Shown: one piece after another, positions 1-14,100 of the stretch
Position numbering within the stretch: the stretch's first letter is position 1
Layout of the letters: every line of letters begins with the position of its first letter
From: Hydractinia symbiolongicarpus
Taxonomy: Eukaryota > Cnidaria > Hydrozoa > Anthoathecata > Hydractiniidae
Assembly: GCF_029227915.1 (NCBI RefSeq)
Contig: NC_079883.1
Coordinates: forward strand, 2,792,001 to 2,852,000
Length of the DNA stretch: 60,000 nucleotides
Direction: 5' to 3'
Notes under the pieces: model-generated
Told to the model about the DNA's origin: nothing
Databases searched by the model: none
What the model saw: the letters and a program-made list of their open reading frames with translations, nothing else
Made by a program: the position numbers and the translations under genes

Positions 1-857
1 ATGTAACATACGTGTCAAATCCTTCCAAGCATAACCACGATCTGGACCCTTTGTTGAGGTTTCGGCATATACCTTTATAAAAATAAACAGTAAATCATAC
101 CATTGTACCAAAATTAAATATAAAAAAGCAGGTAGTCCTTATTACTAAAGCAGAATGTGAGTTCAAAAAGAAGAGAAACCTTGGGATGTTTGAGCACCCA
201 TACCACACTGGAAACAACCTCAGTCCTGATAGCTATTATGCTACCCTAATATTATAGAAAAGAGGCAAAGGGGACTGGCAACAAGGTTGCACACGACTAA
301 TAAAAGCCGTCCATGTTTTGCACAAAACCAAACATTGTCTCAGGTTGCCCAAAAGATGTTGCTTCTTTGAAATAAATTTCATTGCATAAATTTAACATTG
401 ACAATGGGGGAATGCTTGTCTGTGTCGGTTATTTTAATTACTTTTTAGGGGAAGTGTTGTTGTTGTGGGTGACACACATAATAAAGAAATTAAACATTCC
501 CCGAAAAAAAGGCCGGCTTATTTTTTGCCTTGCTCTTATATATAATCGCATTTTATTTTTAAAGAATTGGAATATCAAAAATGCGATAACTTGAGTACAA
601 AGAAAATTATTGACTTGAAAGTTGTTATGGTGTGCCTTTAGACAAGTGTAAAGAAATTAGCATAAATATTAGTTTTTTTATTATACAAAATATAAAAAAA
701 GGTTAAATGGTGGTATTATAAGCCACCATTTAGTTCATTGTGATTTTCCCAAGGATGTCATATTCCTTCCCTAAATACACACAGCCTATGAAACATGTTT
801 CGGGAATCTGTATAATAATACGTAACTTCTGTCTGTCCGTCTTTCTGTGTGTGACTT
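1..857. other. AT-rich non-coding stretch at left edge
   Basis: No convincing gene is seen. Short open frames here are interrupted and lack paired splice sites. The missing 3' exons of the anosmin-like gene could lie here or further left. A minus-strand open stretch near positions 20-70 and another near 160-230 were considered as exons, but neither has both a good acceptor and a good donor in a matching phase. Confidence 0.5.
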
Positions 858-893
858 TTACAAAGACCGTAAATGTGCGAGTTTTTTCAAGTT

Positions 894-894
<1 letters not shown>

Positions 895-936
<42 letters not shown>

Positions 937-1490
937 CTTCCTGCAAGAAGATCTTCCTGCTTCACTGCCCATGTCTCACTACCGTACAACATAACACTTC
1001 TTACACAGGCCTCATACAACTTTAACTCAATTGACAAGACTCTGCTAGTCAACAAAGGAAGTAACTCTCTGAACTTTTTCCAAGCAGAACCTATCCTGCA
1101 AGTAACACTTCTTCCAACACCCCCTTCACTGCCAAACATATCACCTAAGTAACAGAAGTTATCAACTATCTCTAACGAGCAACTGTTATACATTATTGAA
1201 GCTGGAAATACTTCATTCTCTATAATCTCACCTTTGCAACGCTTGAATAGAAACTGAATGTCAGCTCTTAACCTTCCACCAAGACTACTGCACTTCTTAT
1301 GTACCCAATGCTTGCAAGTCTGACAAAAAATTGAGTTACTACCAACCCCTTTCCTGCAAACTCCACAAGGCCACTTTCCAACTACAAGGTCACACTTGGC
1401 TGCAATGCTACTAATCATGACTTTAGACTTTGCTGTGTTCACCCTTAGCTCTTTCTCTTCTAGTCCTTTCTTCGACTAACTAACTAGGGA
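895..1490 (-). mobile_element. LINE reverse-transcriptase 3' fragment, rearranged copy
   Basis: The minus strand encodes the C-terminal part of a non-LTR retrotransposon reverse transcriptase. It shows the EEKELRVNTAK motif, then a zinc-knuckle-like block with CGVC, CQTC and HKKC pairs, then the CYLGDM and SVMLYGSETWAVKQEDL motifs typical of LINE RT C-termini. It is closely related to the copy at 4388-5192. Unlike that copy it stops just after SETWAVKQEDL, and the rest is replaced by about 13 GAT repeats (plus strand), with a short duplication of the sequence around GATCTTCCTGC at the junction. It is a dead fragment directly abutting the truncated Helitron at 1479. The LINE clade was not resolved. 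Confidence 0.8.
897..936. repeat. (GAT)n microsatellite
   Basis: About 13 perfect GAT units fuse into the LINE fragment. On the minus strand they read ATC, encoding a run of serines in the artefactual open frame. Tails of the two other LINE copies in this window read ATG/GAT on the minus strand, so this tract is in the opposite orientation relative to the element. Confidence 0.9.
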
Positions 1491-1960
1491 CCACCTGGGA
1501 TCAATTTGGGTAAGTTTCCCGAACCTGGCTCCCCAAATCAGTTTCGGAAGTGAGGGGTTGATGACGTCATCAAAAAACCTGTAATCCCTAATATCTCTGC
1601 AACCATTGTCAAATATACATGATCCTATACATAATCTTGATCAGCGTTTCAAGATCTATACAATGAAGGCAACAGGTATACAGATTTAACCAAAAAAATT
1701 GGTACTTTAGACGGGCCATTGCTGACGTCAGCCAAACTTTAAACCCTTATATCTCATTAACCGCTCATCAAAAGCACATAATCATATACATTTTCTTGAT
1801 CAGCAATTCAAGCTCTACACAATAGACGAAACGGATAAACTGAATTTCGTCAATTTGTTCTTGCATATGCACTACTGACGTCAGCGAAAAGTCTAAAATA
1901 GCCAATTTTTACATTGTCCTTCTGCCTAAGTGGATTTTTTCCACGGGCTTTATCGACTAG
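1479..1960 (+). mobile_element. 5'-truncated non-autonomous Helitron
   Basis: This stretch matches the internal and 3' parts of the Helitron units at 34989-37370. It shares the block beginning AACTAGGGACCACCTGGG, the AAGATCTATACAATGAAGGCAACAGG segment, TGACGTCAGC palindromes, and the end CCTAAGTGG-T-rich-CCACGGG-CTTTATCGACTAG followed by T. The terminal hairpin followed about 11 nt later by CTAG is the Helitron 3' signature. The characteristic 5' end starting TCTATATAATA is missing, so it is truncated against the LINE fragment. Confidence 0.7.
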
Positions 1961-2116
1961 TGATATTAATAATATTTTAATTTTAATATTTTCTCTCCCA
2001 AAAAAGCCAAATTTTAAAAAAATCACATAAGTTTTCTCCAATAAAGTACTCAATATTTGTCATTTCACAAAATAGAAAATTGCTTAGCAAATTTTATCTA
2101 TACGTGAAAGCCTTAC
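1961..2116. other. Sequence downstream of last recovered anosmin-like exon
   Basis: AT-rich sequence with no exon visible. It is presumably the start of an intron that continues to the left. Confidence 0.4.
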
Positions 2117-5100
2117 CTGTACAATAAGAGTAAAAGTTGGAGTTGAAACTGATATATCACGGAAAATGTGACTCAATTTGTCCTAAAGATAAAATTAAAA
2201 AACCTTGAATTAATTAAGTGTATTAATTAAATCACAGGATGTTTTGTGGCTGTAATTAACACTGCAACTGAAGAATCGACACATAAAAATAATAAAGGAA
2301 GTACACAAACAAGCTGGTAGGAGGATGTGGGAGTCAATAACAGTCGAATTATCTGGTGTTTTGTGAGAGAAAAATCAAACGATGCTTTTTAATAAAGTTA
2401 TGATTAACTGCTGAAAATATAGTTAAAAACTGAGGAAAAAATTAAGATAAGATAGAAGCTGTTGATATTGTGTGTTGTTGTTGTAGTTGAAGGAATAGGA
2501 GGAGAAAGTGATTACACAAGATGATACTCCCAAAGTCTACAACTGTGTAAATAAAGAAAGAGAGTCATCATTTAGTCATTTATACTTTATATAATTGTCA
2601 ACAGCTTTTTCTTCTAGCTTTAAATTAAAAAAAAATTGCTTGAGGTAAATTTTACTTGACTTAATAATGTTCTGCCTTTATTTTTTATACAACTGTAGAA
2701 ATTATTTTTGTGGTTGCAAGTTCTTACGAAAAAAAAAATTTGCATTTGGAATACAAAGAAAAATGATCGCAAATTAGTTGTTTTAAGTAACTTAAAATAA
2801 ATTACATTCTCCAGCCATTATTGCTGTACTTATTGTCTTTTATTTTTTAGCTTTAAAAACAGAGCTTAATTTGTCAATTGGTCAATCTTTGCCTGCTTTT
2901 AAAGAACTTAATTTTTTAATATGATTTTTACAAGGATTTAATTTTGTCGGTCTATTATTGCAAAATCTTGGTGTTCTAAGGGCCTGGCAGTCAGGAAAAT
3001 GACTTCGGACAAATAGTCAATTGAGACTGAAAAGAGTAGAACTGATGGCCTGGGCTCGTGGAGCTGGGTGATTTACGTGTAGGGCCCTTATTGAGCTGCA
3101 AAAGACCATACTACAGTCTTTGGAGGCCTGCGCACGCAATTAGTAGTATTCTACGGACCTGGCAGTTACAACTTTACACATTTAGTGTGTGAACTTAATG
3201 TAAGTTTAAACCTTCAATGTGTAAACTGAAGGTAAGTTTCATCCTGGCAGTAACGGATTTTATCCAGATTTATTTGTCTCACTTCTTATATATATTTATT
3301 CTGTTTTCTTTTTGAAGAAATCTCTAAATTTTGTGTCTGGTTTTCAGAAAAATGGACTTTTGATTAGAATTCAAAATTTGACAAATTTTAGTTAAATGGT
3401 TAACTTTATGGAACATTTAGCAAACAACAAATGATGATCAACATGGAGGTGAATTATACATACAGGATCCACGTGTGTCCTCTTCTTTTCCTTATTAATA
3501 AAAGGCAAATTTCCAAATACAAAACCAGTTCCCCATCTTAAAACATAATGTTGAATTGGAGAAGCAGTTTGAGGTTTTCTCCAAGACACTTTAACATCAT
3601 AGAGAGTTTCACTGCATGATTTACATGAGATATTTCCATTACATATTTCTTGATTGTAACGCTGGCATTTGTGTCTCAATGGTAGAATTGTCACTGAACT
3701 GGATGCTATGGGCTGATCAGTAGGCTCTAAATGGAATAAAATATTGTTTTATTTAAACTGCCAAAAAAATTGTTTGACTTAAGAATTTTTTTTTAGGTTT
3801 CTTAATCGCAAAAATAAAGGTAAGCTCTAATAATGCCTGTATTCTTAAAAAACCTATGCAATCGAGTTTAATGACAATTAGCGTTTTTTGGTTACTTTTT
3901 ATGCAGTATGTCGTAAAACAATATTAAACAATTGAACTTTCACCAACACAAAGTATAATTCAACCAAAGTAAAAAGTAAATACTCGACAATTGAAAAAGA
4001 ATATCTTACTGGGAGTTGTGGTTGTTGGTACGAAAGAACAGCCATAATCCTTCACAGTGTGACAACCTGTAAAGTATATATAAGAATTTGAAGTGGACAA
4101 ACTTTTTTTTGAAAACATTGTCTGGAAATTGTGGTGAGATGTTCAACAAGTAGCATAACACTTCCCTGGGCATGATTTCTTTCCCTTATGTTAAACAGCT
4201 ACAAACAAAAGCACCCCTCAAATTATTGTTTATGGTAAAAATCTTTTTGTTTTCTTTTTTCAACAAATGCATCTGGCACTACATACCCTCATATGTGAAA
4301 CTTTTCACAGTAGTTTTTCCCAGTAGACATTCTCCAAACGTGGGAGTGACCTAAACAACAAATGTTAATGTTACAAGTTTGTCTGTGAATCATCATCATC
4401 ATTCTCGGCTTAACGTCCGTTTTCCATGCTAGCATGGGTTGGACGGGGTATATTAATGACCCTCTTCCAATCTGATCTAGACTGTGTTAGATCTAAACTC
4501 AACTTCCTCTCTATCAAGTCTGTCCTTATAACCTCCTGCCAAGTCTTTCTCGGTCTGCCTCTGGGCTTTGCCCCAGGAACTATCAAGTCTCTACACTTTC
4601 TTACCCAATTATCCTCCTCCATTCTTTCCAAGTGCCCCAGCCAATTCAATCTTCTTATCTGGATAACATCTTTAATTCTACAGAGACTTAGCCTGCTTCT
4701 TAGCTCATCTGAACTCTTTCTGTCTCTCAGACTGGCATTACACATCCACCTAACCATTCTCATATCATTCCTTTCTAAACGGTCAAGATCTTCCTGCTTC
4801 ACTGCCCATGTCTCACTACCGTACAACATAACACTTCTTACACAGGCCTCATACAACCTACCTTTTACCTCAATTGACAGGACTCTGCTAGTCAATAAAG
4901 GAAGTAACTCTCTAAACTTTTTCCAAGCAGAACCTATCCTGCAAGTAACACTTCTTCCAACACCCCCTTCACTGCCCAACATATCACCTAAGTAACAGAA
5001 GTTCTTAACTATCTCTAACGAGCCACTGTTGTACATCATTAAAGCTGGAAATACTTCATTCTCTATAATCTCACCTTTGCAACGCTTGCATACAAACTGT

Positions 5101-8100
5101 ATGCCAGCTCTTAACCTTCCACTAATACTACTGCACTTCTTATGTACCCAATGCTTGCAAGTCTGACAAAAAATTGAGTTACTAGCAACCCCTGAATAAA
5201 TAAAAAATGTGAGGAACCCAATAATTAGAAAGGCAGTGATTTCATAATAATGATAGAAATTGTTTCTTTGGTACGGTTTTAAAAGTAAGGGTACAGATGA
5301 ATCCTCTATACGTACTATTTTGTTCCCTTTCCAACATGTGATTTGTTATTTACCAAATTTTTTCAACAGTGTTGTTGTAGATTCTGCAAATTAAAAGTTT
5401 TTTTTACTCCAACTTACTTTAACAACAAAAGTACAACTTTTCAGTTCATCCTTTTCTGTGTTTTCGAACTCAAATGACATTGATTGCTCCTTCTACAATA
5501 TAAAAGATATTAGATCACCCTATGGCACAATCCTTGCAATAAATTATATAATTTTTTAAATCCTTAGCTACATCATTTAGCTACATCATATTTTTTCCTA
5601 TTTTGGTGTGTTAGACCCAGTTTTTTTGTTCTTTAAGAATTTTACACATTTTATATCTCTTTTTAACCCTTATACTCCAGCAAAATCCCCTATATAACAT
5701 TGGTATTTTTGTACATATCCTTAATTTGGTTAAGCTAGAGATGTTTGATAGCTTAAAAAATTGTAGTGAAATAGTGAAATAGTAAAAGTAACATTAAGAA
5801 GAATTTTGAAGCACACTAAAAGAAAGTTTTTTGCCTTAAAGCTTTGGTTTTTAAGCATGGTAAGTCATATATCTTTTGTGCTAATAAAAATCAAATACGA
5901 ATAAAACATTGGCTTTTTTGTTAACTTTGATTATAACTACACTTACAATAGGGTGTGTCGATAGGTGTGGACCATAATCAAATAAACTGACCACTCGGTG
6001 ATTTTGCGTTATAGTACATTGTGGAAAACCCACTTCAACTTTTACACTTTTCATAAGATTTTCGTTAAAATCTAGAAAACAAATACACTGGCAAATTTAG
6101 TTGTATTTACACTGGTGTAAGTTTCTGCTTCATGATAAAATACAACAGCATACCTGAAAAAAGTAGGCATTAAAAAAAGATTAGATTCATCATTCATTAA
6201 TTTACATTTTCAACATATCACAGACTTAGATATTTGCATTACCTACTATGTATATATTTCTAATTAGACTCAGGTTTTCATTAGCAACTTCGTCTTTATA
6301 CAGTAGTAAGCTCACTTGTTTATCATTGCATCTAAATAGCTGTTTATTAGTATGCTCACTGTTTTTTGTCTTTACTACTTTTAGTTGTGTTTTAGTATTC
6401 CTACTATCAGAAGTAATTTCTGTATATTTGTTTTTACAGCGTGAAATATTTGTCACCTACAAAAATTAAGTCACTTTTTACAAATGGAAAAAAAAAATTA
6501 TGGTTACGATTGAAGAATATTGTATACCTATTGGAAGCGACCAAGTTACATTCCAAACAATCTTGTTGCGGACAAATGGTTTATCTCTGTTGTCAATTAA
6601 TGTTGGCATATCATCAACATTTAATTGTGTCACTGGTTTTACTTTAAGGAAATCTAGAATAATTGCAAACACAAAGTCATTATTATGAAACAACGCTTAT
6701 CGTGGACAGTTAAGAAATGAAACATGAATCATGTAGCTACATTTTCAAAACGAGCAAAAAAAAAGAAAAAATAATTGAAAAAACAGATTAAAAAAACCTG
6801 TATTGGTAACTATTTTGTTTTATTGGTTTCTTTATTATTGATTGTGTTGAACGTTGCTTGAAAATGGTAATTGCAAATTTCCTGTTCTATTATAACGATA
6901 TGTCTAATTACTACTATTTTATTATCTCTCAATTATAAGACACTGAGGGAAATAATCACTATTGGGGTGAGTTTCCACTCAGACACAACACAGATAGGAA
7001 TTGAACTGAACGGAGTGAGAATAATATGTTGATTTGTTTGGCTATTCCACTAATTATTATTTTCTTTTATACTACTCCTGTTTGCAGAAGAAGTTGGAAT
7101 GACTTTGACTGTCAGCTTGAGTCAAACTGATCGGAATGGAAAATTTTATCAACAAATCAGTTTTCAGAATTTATCTTTAAATTTCTGGTACATTTTATCG
7201 AATGTTTTTTCAGACAGACTGAAAAATTTTATATAGGCCTATGCGAAAATTGGCACTGTAAATACTGATACTGCAACATAAAAATAAGTCAAGTGTATAT
7301 AAAGCATGGTAGCTTTAATACATACCTGTGTATGGGCTTTCTATAAAATTATCCTTATCATAACCATTGTAGTTGATTTGGTGAACAGCAAGCTTGTACT
7401 TTCTATTCCGATGAGGTCGAATATTATTCTTGTATATTGAACAAACTGTCTCCATAGTGACTGTACTTACATTTCTTGCACTCTACAGAGATTTTTAAAT
7501 TAATTAATTGATAGATTCCGTTGTGAAATATTCTCAAAATGTGTCCACAGTTATTTGTATAGCTTCTTATCTATATTTTGTCCTGAAAGTCTCAAGCTGT
7601 ATCATTTGAGTAATATAAAAACCCATTCTTTAAGGCCATATTACACTATTATTTTATAACATCAAAAATGATATAGCATCCCAAACTCCTATAGATTTGC
7701 TTTTTTATTCTGGCATACAGTGAGATTTGCCAAAATCTGTTTAATTAATCTTCAAAAATGAACAAATCTGCTCAATAATCACTCAAAACAAAAAGATATA
7801 ATTGTATTTCTACTTTATTTTCTGTGTTTTCTCTTATAAGTAAAATGTAATCATCTTCAAAGGTCGGACTTCTTTGATTAAATACAACCCTAATTTGCAA
7901 ATTTGACATTTTATGGTTTTCATTTTAATACTTTCTAACAGCTTCATATAAAAAATGTAACATACACACAATTTTAATAGGTAAGTAATGACAAGTTATC
8001 ATCTATTCTTACCAATCCTATAACATTCTGATGTTTTAAGTATCCACTAACACCAGCCACAGAACGAATGCTAATTAGGTATACACTGGATATTTTTGGT

Positions 8101-11100
8101 TCACCATTTGTCACTATGTTGGACCATGCGAAAGATAAAGACGTTGTATTCCTGCTTGTTGCTTGAACTGAGTCATTTCTTAATTTAGGTTTTTTGTTTG
8201 CATCTAGTTTGAGAAATTCTAAAGAAACACAGTAATATTTTTGAAATAGTTAGGTGGTTTTACTGGATCTTTAGAAATGACTTTTTCTGTAGGAAAAATT
8301 TCCTTGATTCTATAATTATATTTTCAGTATTAATAACATAATTTCAACAAGACAGAAATAAAAAAGTTTGCCAAACAATTAAAAATTTCAAAAAACTTAT
8401 CATCAGGAATTAATATTCCATTTAATTACCAAAAGTAATTAATTAATTTACATTAATTTTTACTGATATGTACCTCTTGTGTAGAAGGAAAGTTATCAAA
8501 CTTAACCAAACCAAATTTTATAAATACATAAGAGAACCAATTTTTATAAAGGTCATGTGGGAGTGTTTTGCTGGGATAATTCTGAATTTATGTGTTTATT
8601 ACTTCTTGTATGTGACTGTACTGGTTTACAGAAGACAGAAGATTATAAAAGTTCTTGTTCCTGCTCCCTCTTTAACATTGCAAAATGTTCTGTTGCATTG
8701 TACCTTTTATTTTATTTTTATTTTTTAATCTCTATTCTAAACCACAACATTAATTCAATAAGTATTAAACCCTAAAATTGAAAAGGGTTTTCCTTTTCAA
8801 TTTTAGGGTTTAACTATAATAAGTGCCCCTGCTCGATAGTGCACCTCCCTTTCAATAAAAAAATATTTACTGAGCACGCCCTTGAATGAACGCTTTTATT
8901 ATTTTCAAAAAGTGTTAAAAAAACCAAAATAATTCAACCAAATTAGATTTTGCGACTGTTTGAAAATACATAGTGGTATCTGACAAGGGTTGTTAGAAAA
9001 CTTGAAACTTCAAAATGAAATTGCTTATAATCTTTTTCTTCTTTAAAATGCACAAAAATGTTAAAATTATTTTACACCTTTATATCTCATTAAAGGAAGG
9101 GCTCCCTCAAATAAGCACCCCCTTTCTCAAAGTTCTAAAATTGAGTAACCGCCTAAGGGATCTAAGTAAATATTATCTTAAAAACCAGAAAACATACTGC
9201 TTGTCATACCTGTTGTTGGTAAGTTTTTGATTTGACTGTAAAACTTGCATCCTGAAACACATTCTGTGGATGTCTAAGACAAATTTAGGTTTATTTTATC
9301 TTGCACAAACAGAACAAGAATAATTAAAAATGTGCTAAACAAATCACTATAATAGATGAGTAAGTACAGATATACTTACACAATTTTCCTGGCATTGTGT
9401 TTCGTTAAATGGTAATGGCATACTGCATGCCTTTAGACACTAAAAAATTCAAATGTAATATATAGTATATTGAGCAAGTATCCACAAAGAATTGAATATT
9501 CTAAATATGTTAAATAGAACAGAAATAATACACAGAACAAAAATATATATTTTCTATAGCAGAGCTCCTCCATAAATAAAAGAGTGCATAGAACATTCTG
9601 CAGAAATATATTATGTACTTTTAATCTTTATTTTTTACAACAAAACCATGATTTTGAGACACCATGTTGGTTTACAAGCAGACCACCCATCTTTAACATT
9701 TGCTATTAAACACAGATATTTAATAATAACTTGCCTGGCGCATTTAAATGGAGTTTCCAAACACGTATTTTTTATAATCATAGCTTTTAAGACTGTATAT
9801 ATATAAAAGATTTCGGTCAAAATACTAAGTTAATCAGGGGACTCTGATACTTATTCTTTTAATATCTGTCTAAGATACGTGTTTAATATAGAATACATTG
9901 GAGAACATAATTAATTTATTCAAAATCAGAATTTAAGGGTATAGACATTATATATGTTATTTAGGGTGTTAAAGACGTTAAATATTAGTGTACTTATTTA
10001 GTTTGAAAAAAAGTAAAATATACTAAATCCGATGGGCAACAACGCACGTGCTTGCAGCGCAGTTTCTGTTTTGATTTTATGTATTGCGGACACGAATAAT
10101 TAATTATGATAATTATGTGGAGCATCTCATCATTTGCCATTTCGTCGTCGTCTTCCCTCATATCAAATAGGCAAAAATCTCTGGGGACAAAGGCGGACGC
10201 ATTTGACCGCTCTGCTTCTCGGCTTCGTAAAAAAAAAGTTCGTGCGAAATATATTCACATAAAAAGCTTGTTTTTAAGAAAACAGTATAAAAAAGATATA
10301 TTTTACCCTTTGGCATTGTGTGCTACTGCAGTCTACATCGATAGATGATTGGATATTCTTTGTTGCTGTTTCGTACTAAGAAAACAAAGTTTGATAAAAA
10401 TCAGGAGCGTTATACAGCTGAGCTTGCTCATAAATAAACAATTTAAGTTTTTAACGTGGTCGATAACAGTAGGTTGACTGGAGAAATTGCCTAATTCTCA
10501 GTGCTTCTACCATCAACCTCGTTCACAGAGTTTGTTAGATTTTTATATTTCCACGGAACCTAAACAAGGTTACGTAAACGCTTTTTTCTTTTATAAAAAT
10601 ATACTTAAAAAGAATATCAGGCTGGAATTTCAGGTTAGAAACAGTAGGTCCATTGCTTAGAACAATAATGATTAGCCTGGTTGGAATTTTGATATTCTTA
10701 TAAATAAAAGCGTATATACAATATAAAAAACCCTAAATAGTCATAGGGGCAGAATCGGTCTGCCATGTGCAGATTAATTTTTCGGTGCCTTTCATTTTAA
10801 TTCGGTAGTTCAAAGAAAAACCTGCGAGATGTCCATTATTTAACAGAAAATGTAAAGGATGCGGTTTTAATTTGCTCTGGAGATACCGTCCCATACAAAG
10901 CTGCTCCTCATACAAAGTTTGCTAAAAACATTCTTGTTGTCATCTGCCCGACTGTGAGTGTTTCCGCCCTACTTGCTGCATGTATGAAATTTACCGTGCA
11001 AGGTTTAGCCCGAAGTGAAAAATGCACGCCCTGCTTTGGTCTGATTGTAAACACCTGGTCAACAAAAAGAGTATTTATTTGTAACACAAACATTTCTTAT

Positions 11101-14100
11101 ATATTTTTAAATTAAAAGTATCTAAACAGACGTTTATTTTGTGTGGAATAAAAATACACTACTTCGCTTAAAAAAAATCATAGTGTTTTAAAGATGGACA
11201 TTTTTGCACATTCAATATGTATGTTGTAAGCGTTTCCTCCAAGATCTGAGTGGTTACGTTTTGTCAAAAATTAGCTAAGGAAGCCAAAAACGAAATTTTG
11301 GATTTTTTATTCCTGCTCAAAGTTGACCAAAAATTGTTAATATTAAAATGCCCTACATTGGGCTGTTTCAACCTCTTGGTCACAAAGTTGGTCACAGATC
11401 GTGAATATAAAATGCCCATTGGGTGATTTAAATTCCAGTAAAAATTGGACCAAACGTTTCTTTTTTGGGTATCTATATATGCCATATTTTAAGCATGCTT
11501 TAGCACATGTCGATTAACAGTTTAAATGTGGATAAATATGTGTTTCGAAAAAGTATTTTTGCTTGAAACACTTTTGTTAAAACAATTCAGTTAGCCTTTA
11601 TCATTTACTAAGAATGTACCATATCTGGATTAATTGTACCTATTGGACACCATTTTTTTTTCACTGCTAGCTGCATCGTGAAGATTTCTTTAAGAACTTG
11701 AACTTCATCTACTTGTGCTAGCACTTGCACTACTTTGATATATTTCGCACTGGCATGCGATAATATGTTAAAATTATTACACATTCAGTGCCGTAACCGC
11801 CGGGGGAGGGGGGCAGGGGGCACAGCCCCCCACCTTCAATGCTTTTCCTACTAAAAAAAAGGGAGAGAGAGAGAAATAAAGAGAGAGAGAAAGAGAAACA
11901 GATTCAGTTCTCTTAGACAACTCGTTAGTTTTCTTAGGTTATCTTCTTAGATAAGATAAACCCAAGAAAACTACTTTTGTTCAAAGTTATAAAAGTGGGA
12001 AAACTGATGGTAGTTATGCCTGCTACAAATGCTGTTAGTGAACGATGCTTTTCAGCTTTGAAACCTAACTTCGAGCTACAACCACTAATACACACGGATG
12101 AATAATCTAATGGTATTGCATATCCACAAATCATACACTGATAATATGAAGTAGCAAACAAATTTATTAAAAAGAGAGAAAGTCGTTCAGGAATATTCGG
12201 ATTCTTCACATAGATCATTATTATAAAAATCACTAAATGTGGGGGCTGGCAGCACATTTTAAAAAGTCCAAATGCAATGTAAATTTTCTAAAAAGTGCCA
12301 GCACCTATAACATTTCTAGTGTTCTTATCATTTTTTATATTATTGTATTCATGTAATGTAAATATGTATTTTTTCTCCCTTTTGGTTTTGATGGAAATTT
12401 TTATCTAAATTTGATGCTAATTTAAACAATGCAGCTTTCTAAATTGCAAAAATATCGAAACATTCATCATGATTTTTAACATTGAACCATGAGATCGTTG
12501 AGGGTTGGAAGGGCATTTTACGCCGATCTAGAGATGTAAAATTTGAAAATTTCCCACTCGACGCCCATCATGGGGGGAGGGCTCGGGTAGCCACTATATA
12601 AAGTGAAATTCATATATGTAATTTTTTTATAAAGCCCCCCAAATATTAAAATTGTAGTTACGGCAATGACATTGCAGTAATGCTAAGAAGCGTCACCAAA
12701 CGTAATTTTTTATTATTTATTTCTTTTATTTAATTTTTTTATTTATATTTAATTTTTTTATTTTATTTTTTGACGCAGCGTAGTAGAAGATGATTTCTAC
12801 GCAGTGCTATTATTCAGGTGGATTTAGACGGACGACACATCCAAATAGCGATCAACATTTTTCCATCCCCGCTAGTCTTTTTGGTGCCCATAACAATATG
12901 TTTTAAATGAAATAAACCGTTATGACTCTCGTTCTCTCTGAAATTTGAGATTTTGTCAAAGTTTTTACGCCAAACCGGAAAATACGTACGGGAAAAATGC
13001 AATGCTCACTTGGGTACTTAACTTATACATACACTTAACTTAAATCACACTGTTAATAACACTTCTCTTCTGCTTGCGACTGAAGATTTTCGTAAGTTTT
13101 ATAAGCCATATTTTATCAAGTCAAATCAAGTTGGCCAGGAGAAGTGGTAAAAAAGAAACTTGAAAGCTGTATATTTATAGCAGTAATCTCTTCTTCTCTT
13201 CTCGTAGGAAATTGCTTTACAAATTTCACAGATAAAAACGTCTTTTTTATCACTTCCCTTCTACTTTAACCTTCATACATTTTTAAAGGAAGATATAAAT
13301 CAAGGAAAGCTCTCTCTTTTATCCTTCGTGAAAAAATATTACGTTTATATAAGCGTAGTTAAGGAATGTGTATTTGTCTCTCTGTGTTTTGTGTGGATAA
13401 AATGGTAGCCGAATCGTTATTTCATGCTGAGGATGCACAAAATAGCCATGCCCCAAATAGGTAGAACGAGCGAACCCTGCAGTCTAACGAATAATACTAA
13501 ATAACACCCGAAGTAATCCAAAAGTACAGTCAAAATAGCCCTTTAATGACCCCTCCTTAATTATCGTTTGACGAGATCGTTTTTGTAACTCGTAGCCTAA
13601 GTAGGTTCAAGTTGTGTTCAATGTACGATTCTGATAATTCATTATATAACCAGCTATTATGTTATATCCTAACATACGGAAAAGGATGTTTAAATATGAC
13701 TTCTTAGAAGGTCGTGAACTGGTAGGAACTATTCATCAATATTCAGTAACACAGTTGACAATGTCAATATATGAGAAAAACATTTTTGTGAAGTAAATAT
13801 AAAATATTAAGAAAAAGAAATTTATGAATGATTCTAACCGTTATGTTGAAAAAAGGGCGCAGTAATGCCTGGTTTAATCAATCCATTTCGTATTGAATCC
13901 TATACTGGGTTACAACATGCTTTCGTTTGATGCCTTCAAAAATAGACTTTTTATATAAACAGCAGAGTTTAAAGCCACGGGGACACGAGACAATATTTTC
14001 AGGCGATAGAAACATATTTATGTTAATTACTATCGCCTAAAAATATTAACTTGTGTCGCCAGAGAAGCTTTTTGTTGCTCACAACATTGTTTTGTTACTC

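Noticed and set aside
1-70. Minus-strand open stretch after an AG that might be a terminal exon
   Set aside because: No donor or stop in a convincing position and no recognisable similarity; it may belong to sequence outside the window.
858-1442. 194-residue protein with polyserine C-terminus
   Set aside because: LINE RT fragment fused to a GAT microsatellite, not a host gene.
10106-10348. 80-codon plus-strand frame in intron 1 of the anosmin-like gene
   Set aside because: Low-complexity serine start, no family motif and opposite strand to the gene; likely chance.
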